Shown here piece by piece: positions 1 to 5,484 of a stretch of 5,484 nt of DNA; position 1 is the stretch's first letter, and every line of letters begins with the position of its first letter. The stretch spans positions 1-5,484 of the forward strand of contig JAJZIF010000294.1 in assembly GCA_021810735.1 (NCBI GenBank), written 5' to 3'. The notes under the pieces are model-generated. The model was given only the letters and a program-made list of their open reading frames with translations. It did not search any database and was not told where the DNA came from. The translations under genes and the position numbers were made by a program. Source of the stretch: Acidobacteriota bacterium (GTDB taxonomy: Bacteria > Acidobacteriota > Terriglobia > Terriglobales > Acidobacteriaceae).

Positions 1-414
1 AGCCGGCTCCTGCAGCGCCAGTTGGGTTTGCAGCAGCAGTCCGGTGATGGTGGTGTTCATCTCGCCTTCCATCAGTTGAACAGCGGCCCGCATCGCCAGC
101 GACAGTTCCCTGTCGCGCCGTTGCAAAGCGGCGCGCACTTCCCGTAATATCCGATTGCATCCGGAGATGCCCAGATTGACCTGGATGGGGACCGCCAGAC
201 CCGCCTGTTGCCACAGCACTTCCGCTCCCGCCGGATCGGCCTCCACCAGGCTTTCATCCAGTACGATCACGGAGAATTCGCGGCGTCGCAGCGCGGCCAG
301 TGCGGCGCGGCGATTCTCGGCCAGCTCGACGGTCAAGCCCAGTTGACGTCCAATCGTAGCAGCGCAATTTTCTGCCCCCGACATACCAGTAACCAACAGC
401 ACGGTCTGCGTCAT
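1..414 (-). CDS. Degenerate receiver-domain protein with HisKA-like helix, partial (3' end beyond window)
   Basis: An open frame of 138 codons starts with ATG at 414 and runs off the left edge without a stop. A strong Shine-Dalgarno AAGGGGG (421-427) sits 6 bases upstream of the ATG. Residues about 4-100 read as a CheY-like fold: beta-1 TVLLVTG, a central strand VIVLDESL placing D53 at the phosphorylation position, and beta-4 VPIQVNLG. The fold is degenerate: the acidic pair after beta-1 is missing, the usual Thr/Ser after beta-4 is Asn (N80), and no conserved Lys follows. Residues about 101-138 form a helix containing GEMNTTITGLLLQTQLAL, which resembles the H-box helix of histidine kinases (HE.NN.LTG.L...QLAL) but has Gly117 where the phospho-accepting His would be. 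It follows the sigma-54 response regulator by 87 bases on the same strand, so a role in the same phosphorelay (adaptor or phosphorylation-independent partner) is inferred. The C-terminus is unseen and no family name is certain. Confidence 0.72.
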   Translation of the reverse strand, partial: MTQTVLLVTGMSGAENCAATIGRQLGLTVELAENRRAALAALRRREFSVIVLDESLVEADPAGAEVLWQQAGLAVPIQVNLGISGCNRILREVRAALQRRDRELSLAMRAAVQLMEGEMNTTITGLLLQTQLALQEPA

Positions 415-420
415 GCAATT

Positions 421-427
421 CCCCCTT
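421..427 (-). promoter_or_regulatory. Shine-Dalgarno site of the partial receiver-like gene
   Basis: AAGGGGG on the minus strand is spaced 6 bases from ATG 414. It fixes the start of the partial gene and shows that the gene can be translated independently of the regulator upstream. Confidence 0.7.
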
Positions 428-458
428 CAGGATTTCCGATTGTGCTCCGGCTGGGCCT

Positions 459-494
459 GCAGGTGGAAGGCGAGAACCGCGCCTTCCAACCTGC
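459..494. repeat. Long intercistronic inverted repeat (14-bp stem with one bulge)
   Basis: TGGAAGGCG (464-472) pairs perfectly with CGCCTTCCA (480-488) around a 7-base loop. Beyond a single bulged A (489), GCAGG (459-463) continues the pairing with CCTGC (490-494). The stem is GC-rich and lies between the regulator stop and the next start codon. On the minus strand it is not followed by a T-run. The form suits an RNA-stability hairpin or a REP-like dispersed palindrome; copy number in the genome cannot be seen from here. Confidence 0.7.
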
Positions 495-501
495 GCGTTC
501 C

Positions 502-1890
502 CTACATCTCAGATTCGTCTGAGATGCCGTATTCCTTCAGCTTGCGATAGAGCGTCGTTTTGCCGATGCCCAGCAGTCGCGCCGCCGTCAGCTTGTCGCC
601 ATTCAGCTGGCGCAGGGTGTTCAGGATGGCCTGCTTTTCCATTTCCGCAATCGTCAGAATGCTGGAATCCATGCCGATCGTTTCCTGGGGCGCGGTTTCC
701 GGAACGGTTTGCCAGTGCATCCGGTACTCCTGCAACTGGGTGGGCATATCTCCCAGATGCAACACTGGACCGGAAGAAAGGGCGCAGGCCCGTTCGATCG
801 TATTTTCCAGTTCGCGGACGTTCCCCGGCCAATCGTAGCTGCCAAGCACCCGCAGCACATCGTCGCTCAGGGTGTAGACAACCCCTGTCTCGCGCCGGCG
901 GCGCTCCAGGAAATGCGCCGCCAGCAATGCGATATCCGAACGGTGCTCGCGCAGCGCCGGCACTTTCACGTTCACGACATTCAGGCGAAAAAACAGGTCC
1001 TTGCGGAACTTGCCCTGCTCCACCATCGCCGCCAGGTCGCGGTTGGTGGCTGCCAGGATGCGGACGTGGATCGGGACCCGCTGATTGGAGCCGATCGGGC
1101 GAATCTCTTTTTCCTGCAGCGCACGCAGCAGCTTTGCCTGCAGATCGAGCGGCAGTTCGCCTATCTCGTCCAGAAAAACGGTACCGCCTTCCGCAGTCGC
1201 CAGCAGTCCTTCCTTGGAGCGGTTCGCGCCCGTGAAGGCCCCCTTGACATAGCCGAAGAGTTCGCTCTCAATCAGGGTGGGAACCAGCGATCCGCAGTCT
1301 ACGGGAATGAATGGATGCGTAGCGTTCGGTCCGTTGTAGTGGATGGTGCGGGCGACAATCTCCTTGCCGGTTCCGCTTTCACCCAGGATCAGCACCGGAT
1401 GCGTGGTGTGGGCCACCTTGGAGAGAATGCGGTACACCCGTTCCATCTCCGGGCTGCGGCCGACCAGGGTGCCGAATCCATCCGAGGTGCGAAGTTTTTC
1501 CCGCAGCCGCCGGCTCTCGGTATCGAAATGGCGCCGCTCGGAGGCGCGCTCCAGCACATCCGTCAATTCGTCCATGGTGAAGGGCTTCGTCAGGTACTCG
1601 CTGGCCCCCGTGCGCATCGCCTCGACGGCCGAAGACACCGTGGCGTAGGCGGTCATCACCACCACGACGGTCTCCGGGTACAAGGTGCGGATCTCCTCCA
1701 CCAGCGGCAGGCCGCCGCCACCCGGCAACTTCAGATCGAGCAGTACAATGTCGGCCATGTGGGCCTTGAGGGCGGCGCGCGTGGAACCGGCATCTTCAAC
1801 ACTCGATACCGCGAAACCATAGTTGCGCGCAATATCGGAAACAGCGGTGCGGATGGCCGTATCGTCATCGACCACCAGCACGTGCATCAT
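502..1890 (-). CDS. Sigma-54-dependent two-component response regulator (NtrC family)
   Basis: This cytoplasmic DNA-binding activator is expected to be phosphorylated by the adjacent kinase and to drive sigma-54 RNA polymerase open-complex formation by ATP hydrolysis. Numbered from ATG 1890 (462 aa), the receiver (2-120) has the acidic pocket D8-D10, phospho-acceptor D52, T80 and K102. The AAA+ domain (about 142-380) has Walker A GESGTGKE (170-177), an intact GAFTGA sigma-54 contact loop (217-222), Walker B VFLDE (D241, E242), arginine-finger candidates in [11 protein letters not shown], and [10 protein letters not shown] (354-363). A Fis-type helix-turn-helix (about 428-455, ending [13 protein letters not shown]) closes the protein. 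Start choice: ATG 1890 lies directly before beta-1 and has GGAG 9 bases upstream, giving the usual D52 numbering. An in-frame ATG at 1953 would add 21 unstructured residues and overlap the kinase stop as ATGCTAA, suggesting possible translational coupling. All key residues are present, so it should be functional. Confidence 0.96.
   Translation of the reverse strand: MMHVLVVDDDTAIRTAVSDIARNYGFAVSSVEDAGSTRAALKAHMADIVLLDLKLPGGGGLPLVEEIRTLYPETVVVVMTAYATVSSAVEAMRTGASEYLTKPFTMDELTDVLERASERRHFDTESRRLREKLRTSDGFGTLVGRSPEMERVYRILSKVAHTTHPVLILGESGTGKEIVARTIHYNGPNATHPFIPVDCGSLVPTLIESELFGYVKGAFTGANRSKEGLLATAEGGTVFLDEIGELPLDLQAKLLRALQEKEIRPIGSNQRVPIHVRILAATNRDLAAMVEQGKFRKDLFFRLNVVNVKVPALREHRSDIALLAAHFLERRRRETGVVYTLSDDVLRVLGSYDWPGNVRELENTIERACALSSGPVLHLGDMPTQLQEYRMHWQTVPETAPQETIGMDSSILTIAEMEKQAILNTLRQLNGDKLTAARLLGIGKTTLYRKLKEYGISDESEM
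505..526. repeat. Perfect 9-bp inverted repeat at the 3' end of the response-regulator gene
   Basis: CATCTCAGA (505-513) and TCTGAGATG (518-526) pair perfectly around a 4-base loop (TTCG on the plus strand, CGAA on the minus strand). On the minus strand the hairpin is made from the last codons of the regulator and ends directly at its TAG stop (502-504). No T-run follows in the direction of transcription, so it is not a standard intrinsic terminator. It could protect the mRNA 3' end or influence termination and coupling to the next gene. Confidence 0.7.
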
Positions 1891-1946
1891 GCTGGCTCGC
1901 TCCGCGGGGGGAATTTGGGAGGTAGGGGTAAACATGCGTGTCGCTG

Positions 1947-2879
1947 TTAGCATGGTACTCGGGTTCCTTTCCGATTGGCGTCACAATTGTTGCGATGAGC
2001 AGGGCGGTCCGTGTTCGACTTCGGCATCTCGGACACAACTGCCAGTTGTCGCGTGCGGGGATGGGAAGCAGCCCTCCGCGGTTTTGCCAGCGGCGATTCC
2101 GCAAGCGATTCCTCAAGTAGCGGCAACTCGACAGTAAAGGAACTCCCGTGTCCAAGTCTGGAACGGACTCGTACCGATCCACCCGCGTCCAGCGTCAATT
2201 CCCGTACAATTGCCAGCCCGAAACCGCGCGATCGCGGACCATCGGACGTAGCGAGTTTCGTCGAAACCCCGGAGCTGAAAATGTGAGGCAGGAGTTCCGC
2301 CGCAATGCCCCTTCCCGTGTCGGACACGCGCAGCAGCAGGCAGCGGCCTGACGATGCGTGGCCGTACTCGAGGACAATCCGCAGCTTGCCTCCCCCGGGC
2401 ATTGCCTCCATCGCATTCCGTGCCAGGTTCAACAGGATCCGTTCAAACTCGGGCTCCCGCAACGCCGTCGCCCCGGCATGGGGCACTGTTTTGATCTCCA
2501 CCTGGATCTTGTTCCCGGCCATCTGGCGGAGCAGCGGCAGCCTGCGTTCGATCGCGGCGCCCAGGTCAAGGGTTGGCAGCGCGGCCACTCCCTGCGGAGC
2601 CAACGGACGGGACAAGGCTGCCGACTGCGCAAAATCCAGCAGCGAATCCACCAGCGCATGTCCCCGCTCCACCGCGCTCGATAGCTCGTCGATCCACGGT
2701 TGCCCCTGATCGTCAACAACGCCTGAGGTGCGCAGCAGGTCGCAATATACCTGCAGCGCCGTAAGCCAATTCTGGACATCATGCGCCAGATGACGGACAG
2801 TCGTGGCGGGTTCTCCGGCCGCGAATCGCGGACTCGGACTGGAATCATCCTGCTGCTGGGTGAGCGCCATGGTCGTCAT
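1947..2879 (-). CDS. Soluble sensor-less two-component histidine kinase
   Basis: A 310-residue kinase with no transmembrane segment, PAS or GAF domain: only about 25 residues precede the dimerisation helix. The H-box is HLAHDVQNWLTAL with phospho-acceptor His33. The ATP-binding domain (about 105-255) shows the N-box ILLNLARNAMEA (N155), the G1 box SDTGRGI (D187), an F-box region HIFSSG (F201) and the G2 box RGFGLAI, followed by the closing strand GSSFTVELPL. All catalytic boxes are intact. The ATG at 2879 is preceded by GGAAA 4 bases upstream; a second ATG at 2870 lacks a Shine-Dalgarno sequence. It lies immediately upstream of the sigma-54 regulator, its presumed phosphorylation partner. The last 50 or so residues after the catalytic core are polar, Arg/Asn-rich and match no domain that I recognise. 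With no input domain, signal sensing probably depends on another protein. Confidence 0.93.
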   Translation of the reverse strand: MTTMALTQQQDDSSPSPRFAAGEPATTVRHLAHDVQNWLTALQVYCDLLRTSGVVDDQGQPWIDELSSAVERGHALVDSLLDFAQSAALSRPLAPQGVAALPTLDLGAAIERRLPLLRQMAGNKIQVEIKTVPHAGATALREPEFERILLNLARNAMEAMPGGGKLRIVLEYGHASSGRCLLLRVSDTGRGIAAELLPHIFSSGVSTKLATSDGPRSRGFGLAIVRELTLDAGGSVRVRSRLGHGSSFTVELPLLEESLAESPLAKPRRAASHPRTRQLAVVSEMPKSNTDRPAHRNNCDANRKGTRVPC

Positions 2880-3045
2880 TCGGTTTCCATTTCTTACAAC
2901 CTGCTAAGGATTCTGCGTCGTAGTCCGGTTCGATTCTGGACAAGTTCTTCGCTGCCGTTTCAGTCTTTTCACTCCGGCGTTTCCCTGGGAATGTTGTGCG
3001 AGGGTTTTCAATCCGCCGAACTTCGCTCCCCATAAGGGACCGGTC
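2880..3045 (-). other. Spacer between the microprotein and the histidine kinase
   Basis: These 166 bases contain no convincing gene. A frame at 2845-3033 on the minus strand has no ribosome binding site, overlaps the kinase start in another frame and is not recognisable. The perfect palindrome GACCGGTC (3038-3045) touches the microprotein stop, and TTCCC-T-GGGAA (2981-2991) is a second small palindrome. Neither has a T-run, so no terminator separates the microprotein from the kinase and co-transcription remains possible. Confidence 0.4.
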
Positions 3046-3141
3046 TTACCATTCGTGACGCAGGCTTTGCACCACCAGGGACACAATCAACACAACACAA
3101 GCAGCCGCGGACGGAATTAACATCCAGTCGAGTAACGTCAT
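3046..3141 (-). CDS. 31-residue single-pass membrane microprotein
   Basis: A short frame from ATG 3141 to TAA (3046-3048). It has the best ribosome binding site in the window: AAGGAG (3148-3153) 6 bases before the ATG. The peptide begins MTLLDWMLIP, continues with a hydrophobic stretch (about residues 8-27, rich in Ala, Val, Leu and Ile, containing ACVVLIVSLVV), and ends in SLRHEW. This makes one transmembrane helix with an acidic residue near the N-terminus and Arg/His at the C-terminus, so the positive-inside rule favours a cytoplasmic C-terminus. It is the first gene of the minus-strand cluster, 166 bases before the kinase. Size and topology recall KdpF-type accessory peptides, but the KdpF C-terminal pattern is not clear and no kdp genes are present in the window. 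Function is unknown; a link to the sensor-less kinase is inferred from position only. Confidence 0.6.
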   Translation of the reverse strand: MTLLDWMLIPSAAACVVLIVSLVVQSLRHEW

Positions 3142-3147
3142 GGGAAT

Positions 3148-3153
3148 CTCCTT
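3148..3153 (-). promoter_or_regulatory. Shine-Dalgarno site of the microprotein
   Basis: AAGGAG on the minus strand with a 6-base spacer to ATG 3141. This consensus-quality site is the main reason to accept the 31-codon frame as a real gene. Confidence 0.65.
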
Positions 3154-3262
3154 TTGCAGCGGAATCATCTCCAACCACACATGGGTCCAAAACGGGCCTC
3201 CGATTCGGATTCGGCAGACCGGATTTCATCCCCGTTCCGCTCCGTTCTTGCACACTCTGTAT

Positions 3263-3277
3263 TCACGTTGCGTGCCA
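3263..3277 (-). promoter_or_regulatory. Candidate sigma-54 (-24/-12) promoter for the minus-strand cluster
   Basis: The minus strand reads TGGCACG (3277 to 3271), a perfect -24 element. Four bases later comes GTGA where the consensus -12 element has TTGC, so the essential GC is GA. The start of transcription would fall near 3252, about 110 bases before the microprotein ATG. The match is incomplete; its interest comes from the cluster encoding a sigma-54 activator, which would make autoregulation natural. A 5-bp inverted repeat (TCGGA 3322-3326, TCCGA 3335-3339) lies about 70-87 bases upstream of that start, the usual range for an activator site, but its arms are too short to be persuasive. 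Confidence 0.3.
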
Positions 3278-3452
3278 AACTGGGCCCCCCTCTCTTAACG
3301 GTACGGACACAACGACTTAATTCGGAACAGCGTCTCCGATCCTTCGTTACTAAAGGCAGGGTCAGTTTCAAAACGACACCGCACCATCCATACACCCCCA
3401 CCGAATCCGTTGCCTATAAAGGAGTTACTGCGAACTTCCAGTCAAATCCATT

Positions 3453-3481
3453 TTGGAACTCTCTTCCCACTCTGGGACAAT
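3453..3481 (+). promoter_or_regulatory. Candidate sigma-70-type promoter of rph
   Basis: TTGGAA (3453-3458) and GACAAT (3476-3481) are separated by 17 bases, matching 4 of 6 positions in each hexamer. The predicted start of transcription is near 3488, about 70 bases before the rph ATG. A short inverted repeat TGGGA-CAA-TCCCA (3473-3485) overlaps the -10 element and could be an operator. The call rests on hexamer similarity and spacing only. Confidence 0.3.
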
Positions 3482-3558
3482 CCCAAAAAGGCTCTTTCCG
3501 ATCTCGACTGGAGGCCTGACCAATGTGAGATTCGCAGGAATCGTACAATGGATTCCAC

Positions 3559-4311
3559 ATGTCCGCTCCTGCTTCCACCTACTTCCGGCCAGAAGGCCGC
3601 GCCATCGATGCGCTTCGTCCGCTGCGCCTTACCGTCGATTTCGTTCCCACCGCCGAAGGCTCGGTCCTAATTGAACTCGGCCACACGCGCGTGCTCTGCA
3701 ACGCCACCGTGGAAACTGGCGTGCCCGGCTGGCTGCGCAATCGCGGCCAGGGCTGGGTCACCGCCGAATATGGAATGCTGCCGCGCGCCACGCTGACTCG
3801 TACTCCCCGGGAAAGTGAACGTGGCAAGGTGGGCGGGCGCACGCATGAGATTCAGCGTCTGATTGGCCGCAGTCTGCGCGCCGCTGTCGACCTGAAGGCA
3901 CTCGGCGAGCGCACCATCATTCTGGATTGCGATGTCCTGCAGGCCGACGGAGGCACCCGCACCGCCGCCATCACTGGCGCCGCCGTGGCTCTGGGGCTGG
4001 CTGTCGATCGACTGGTGGTCGCAAAAGTCCTCGCCGCTTCGCCCATCCGGCATCTCATCGCCGCCATCAGCGTGGGCATTGTGGACGGTACGCCGCTGCT
4101 CGATCTGGCCTATGAGGAAGATGCCCGCGCCGATGTCGATATGAATGTCGTGATGACCAGCACCGGCGATTTCGTCGAGGTACAGGCTACCGCGGAACAC
4201 AACACCTTCTCCCGCGATCGGCATTTCGCGCTGCTCGATCTCGCCGCGCGCGGTACGCGCGAGCTGGTACAGGCCCAGCAGGCGGCGCTCGCGAATCCGG
4301 TCCGACCATGA
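3559..4311 (+). CDS. rph: Ribonuclease PH (tRNA 3'-end processing exoribonuclease)
   Basis: RNase PH is a phosphorolytic 3'-to-5' exoribonuclease that trims nucleotides after the CCA end of tRNA precursors, working in the cytoplasm as a hexameric ring. The 250-residue protein is slightly longer than the usual 237-245. Signature blocks are present in order: the N-terminal [27 protein letters not shown] (about 43-59), [14 protein letters not shown] (65-78), [20 protein letters not shown] (89-108), then [19 protein letters not shown] (123-141) carrying the phosphate-binding Thr-Arg (T133, R134), and [13 protein letters not shown] with the presumed catalytic Asp pair D188 and D194. Later it reads QATAEH where most homologues have GTAEG, a small departure. 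ATG 3559 is the first start after an in-frame stop at 3526; only a weak GGA is found 6 bases upstream, so initiation may be modest. It is divergent from the signalling genes and followed by the aldolase. Confidence 0.97.
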   Translation: MSAPASTYFRPEGRAIDALRPLRLTVDFVPTAEGSVLIELGHTRVLCNATVETGVPGWLRNRGQGWVTAEYGMLPRATLTRTPRESERGKVGGRTHEIQRLIGRSLRAAVDLKALGERTIILDCDVLQADGGTRTAAITGAAVALGLAVDRLVVAKVLAASPIRHLIAAISVGIVDGTPLLDLAYEEDARADVDMNVVMTSTGDFVEVQATAEHNTFSRDRHFALLDLAARGTRELVQAQQAALANPVRP

Positions 4312-4383
4312 CGCGTGTCACGACGGGATTGTCGTCCCAGCGTAAAATTAAAATGAAGACGATGGAACTGGAATGATGGACTT

Positions 4384-4397
4384 GGCCTCTCGAGGCC
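4384..4397. repeat. Short inverted repeat in the rph-aldolase spacer
   Basis: GGCCT (4384-4388) and AGGCC (4393-4397) flank a CTCG tetraloop, giving a 5-bp GC-rich hairpin. No T-run follows on either strand, so it is not a canonical terminator. It lies 45 bases before the aldolase ATG and could act as a leader hairpin or a weak pause site. Confidence 0.35.
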
Positions 4398-4432
4398 TGG
4401 ACAACCCACAGATCCCCACAAGATAAAAAAAT

Positions 4433-4438
4433 AAGGAG
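4433..4438 (+). promoter_or_regulatory. Shine-Dalgarno site that bears on the aldolase start
   Basis: AAGGAG follows an A-rich stretch. It is only 3 bases from ATG 4442 but 9 bases from the in-frame ATG 4448, so spacing favours the second ATG or a mix of both. The protein would differ by two residues only. Confidence 0.7.
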
Positions 4439-4441
4439 TGT

Positions 4442-5434
4442 ATGACGATGAAGCTGACCCCCGGCAAACTGGCCGGCATGAAAGCCCTCTCCGATGAGCG
4501 GGGCGTAATCGCCGCCGCCGCCATGGATCAACGCGGTTCCCTGCAAAAGTCTCTGGCCAAGGAAAAAGGCTCTCCGGTCGACGGCCATGCCCTGGTTGAA
4601 TTCAAGACGTTGGTAACGGAAGTCCTGACCCGCCACGCCTCGGCCATTCTGCTCGATCCTGAATTTGGACTGCCCGCCGCCAAGCATCGCAACGGCAAGG
4701 GCCTGCTGCTGGCCTACGAGAAGACCGGCTATGACGCAGCGGAACCGGGCCGGTTGCCCGACCTGCTCGACCACTGGTCGGTGCGTCGCATCCAGCATGA
4801 AGGCGCGGACGCGGTCAAGGTGCTGCTCTACTACACGCCGTTCGAGAAAAAGGAAATCAACGACGTAAAGTACGCCTTCATTGAGCGCATTGGCGATGAA
4901 TGCCGCGCCCACGACATTGCATTCTTCCTGGAAATCGTCGGCTATGACGCCGAGGGCGGCGATGAAAAGTCGGTTGCCTACGCGAAGAAAAAGCCTGAGA
5001 TCGTCACGCGCGCGACCGCGGACTTCTGCGATGAGCGCTATGGCGTCGATGTGCTCAAGATGGAAGTGCCGATTCAAATGGAGTTTGTCGCCGGCACCAA
5101 GGCATTCAAAGGCACAGCCGCATATTCGAAGGAAGAAGCGCTGCATCTTTTCCGCAAGGCGGCGGAGGCTTCGACCAAGCCCTTCATTTATCTTTCGGCG
5201 GGCGTCTCCAATCCCGTCTTCATTGAAACGCTGGAACTGGCGGCCGAATCCGGCGCCAAGTTCAACGGCGTGCTCTGCGGCCGCGCCACCTGGAAAGACG
5301 GCATCCCCATCTACGCCAAGCAGGGCGCCAAGGCCTTCGAGAATTGGCTCAAGGACGATGGCGTCAAGAACATTGAGAACGTGAACCGGGCGCTGAAAGC
5401 CGCCACCCCGTGGCACGAGCGCTTCGGCATGTAA
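4442..5434 (+). CDS. lacD: Tagatose-1,6-bisphosphate aldolase (LacD-type class I)
   Basis: LacD-family enzymes cleave tagatose 1,6-bisphosphate to dihydroxyacetone phosphate and glyceraldehyde 3-phosphate through a Schiff base on lysine; several members also accept fructose 1,6-bisphosphate. At 330 residues it matches the usual length of about 325. It shows AAAAMDQRGSL (24-34), ILLDPEFGLPA (69-79), ADAVKVLLYY (122-131), AFFLEIVGYD with the presumed acid/base E164, GVDVLKMEVP with the presumed Schiff-base K206, FIYLSAGVS (248-256) and KFNGVLCGRATW (273-284). All expected active-site residues are present. No lactose, galactose or tagatose pathway genes (lacABC, PTS) are visible nearby, so the physiological substrate is open; it may serve as a general hexose-bisphosphate aldolase. 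The 130-base gap after rph and its own ribosome binding site suggest partly independent expression. ATG 4448 is an alternative start. Confidence 0.93.
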   Translation: MTMKLTPGKLAGMKALSDERGVIAAAAMDQRGSLQKSLAKEKGSPVDGHALVEFKTLVTEVLTRHASAILLDPEFGLPAAKHRNGKGLLLAYEKTGYDAAEPGRLPDLLDHWSVRRIQHEGADAVKVLLYYTPFEKKEINDVKYAFIERIGDECRAHDIAFFLEIVGYDAEGGDEKSVAYAKKKPEIVTRATADFCDERYGVDVLKMEVPIQMEFVAGTKAFKGTAAYSKEEALHLFRKAAEASTKPFIYLSAGVSNPVFIETLELAAESGAKFNGVLCGRATWKDGIPIYAKQGAKAFENWLKDDGVKNIENVNRALKAATPWHERFGM

Positions 5435-5484
5435 CACCCGCACGATCGCGTCGCTCGATTCGTAATTGAACGAGAAGCTCAGAG

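Larger units (their letters stand above)
3142..3558. other. Divergent intergenic region, no convincing gene
   Basis: These 417 bases lie between the divergent microprotein and rph. The stretch is less GC-rich than the flanking genes. Open frames here (for example 3154-3519 plus, 3165-3401 minus) lack good ribosome binding sites, a codon-position GC bias or recognisable protein motifs. It should carry the promoters for both directions. The visible candidates are a -24-like element facing left (3263-3277) and a sigma-70-like pair facing right (3453-3481). Small inverted repeats are present (TCGGA/TCCGA at 3322-3339, TGGGA/TCCCA at 3473-3485). No structured RNA was recognised. Confidence 0.6.

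Noticed and set aside
709..1950. Long 413-codon open frame on the plus strand
   Set aside because: It is antisense to the response regulator and kinase junction, whose protein motifs are unmistakable. Its own translation has no recognisable domain; long antisense frames are expected in GC-rich genes.
2845..3033. 62-codon frame on the minus strand overlapping the kinase start
   Set aside because: There is no Shine-Dalgarno sequence, the composition is unremarkable and it overlaps the kinase in another frame. Conservation would be needed to revive it.
3154..3519. 121-codon frame on the plus strand in the divergent intergenic region
   Set aside because: It has a TTG start with no ribosome binding site, no codon-position GC bias like that of neighbouring genes, and no recognisable motif. 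It also covers the likely promoters of both arms.
3473..4338. Shared 9-base string GGGATTGTC within small inverted repeats upstream of rph (3473-3485, minus) and upstream of the aldolase (4325-4338, plus)
   Set aside because: It is tempting as a common operator, but a shared 9-mer between two spacers of this size has roughly even odds of arising by chance, and the arm spacings differ.
4343..4354. Two TAAAAT hexamers upstream of the aldolase as -10 elements
   Set aside because: Neither has a reasonable -35 hexamer at 16-18 bases, so they are better read as part of an A/T-rich leader.
4187..5443. Long 418-codon open frame on the minus strand
   Set aside because: It is antisense to the LacD-type aldolase, which carries all family motifs. 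The antisense protein has no coherent domain.
1..5484. CRISPR arrays, tRNA or rRNA genes, insertion sequences, phage or toxin-antitoxin genes
   Set aside because: No regularly spaced repeats, RNA-gene signatures, transposase motifs or flanking terminal repeats are visible on either strand.

Overview
The window looks like a chromosomal segment of a GC-rich (about 60%) Gram-negative-type bacterium. The sigma-54 activator, the stand-alone receiver-like protein and the style of the aldolase fit Acidobacteriota best, but this is an inference from protein character, with no phylogenetic marker to prove it. No mobile element, CRISPR array, tRNA or rRNA is visible.

Left half, minus strand (1-3141): a regulatory gene cluster reading right to left. 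First comes an unannotated-looking 31-residue single-helix membrane microprotein (3046-3141) with an excellent ribosome binding site. It is followed by a sensor-less soluble histidine kinase (1947-2879) and an NtrC-type sigma-54-dependent response regulator (502-1890, possibly to 1953). Last is a partial gene (1-414, running off the left edge) that encodes a degenerate receiver followed by a helix resembling a histidine-kinase dimerisation helix without its histidine. Between the last two genes lie two strong inverted repeats, one of them spanning the response-regulator stop region. A TGGCACG element upstream of the microprotein is a candidate sigma-54 -24 box, which would make the cluster autoregulated.

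Centre (3142-3558): a 417-base divergent intergenic region with no convincing gene. It should hold the promoters of both arms.

Right half, plus strand (3559-5434): two metabolic genes. rph encodes RNase PH (tRNA 3'-end trimming). After a 130-base spacer comes a LacD-type class I tagatose-1,6-bisphosphate aldolase with its own strong Shine-Dalgarno sequence. The two arms are functionally unrelated; the novelty in this window is on the minus-strand signalling side.
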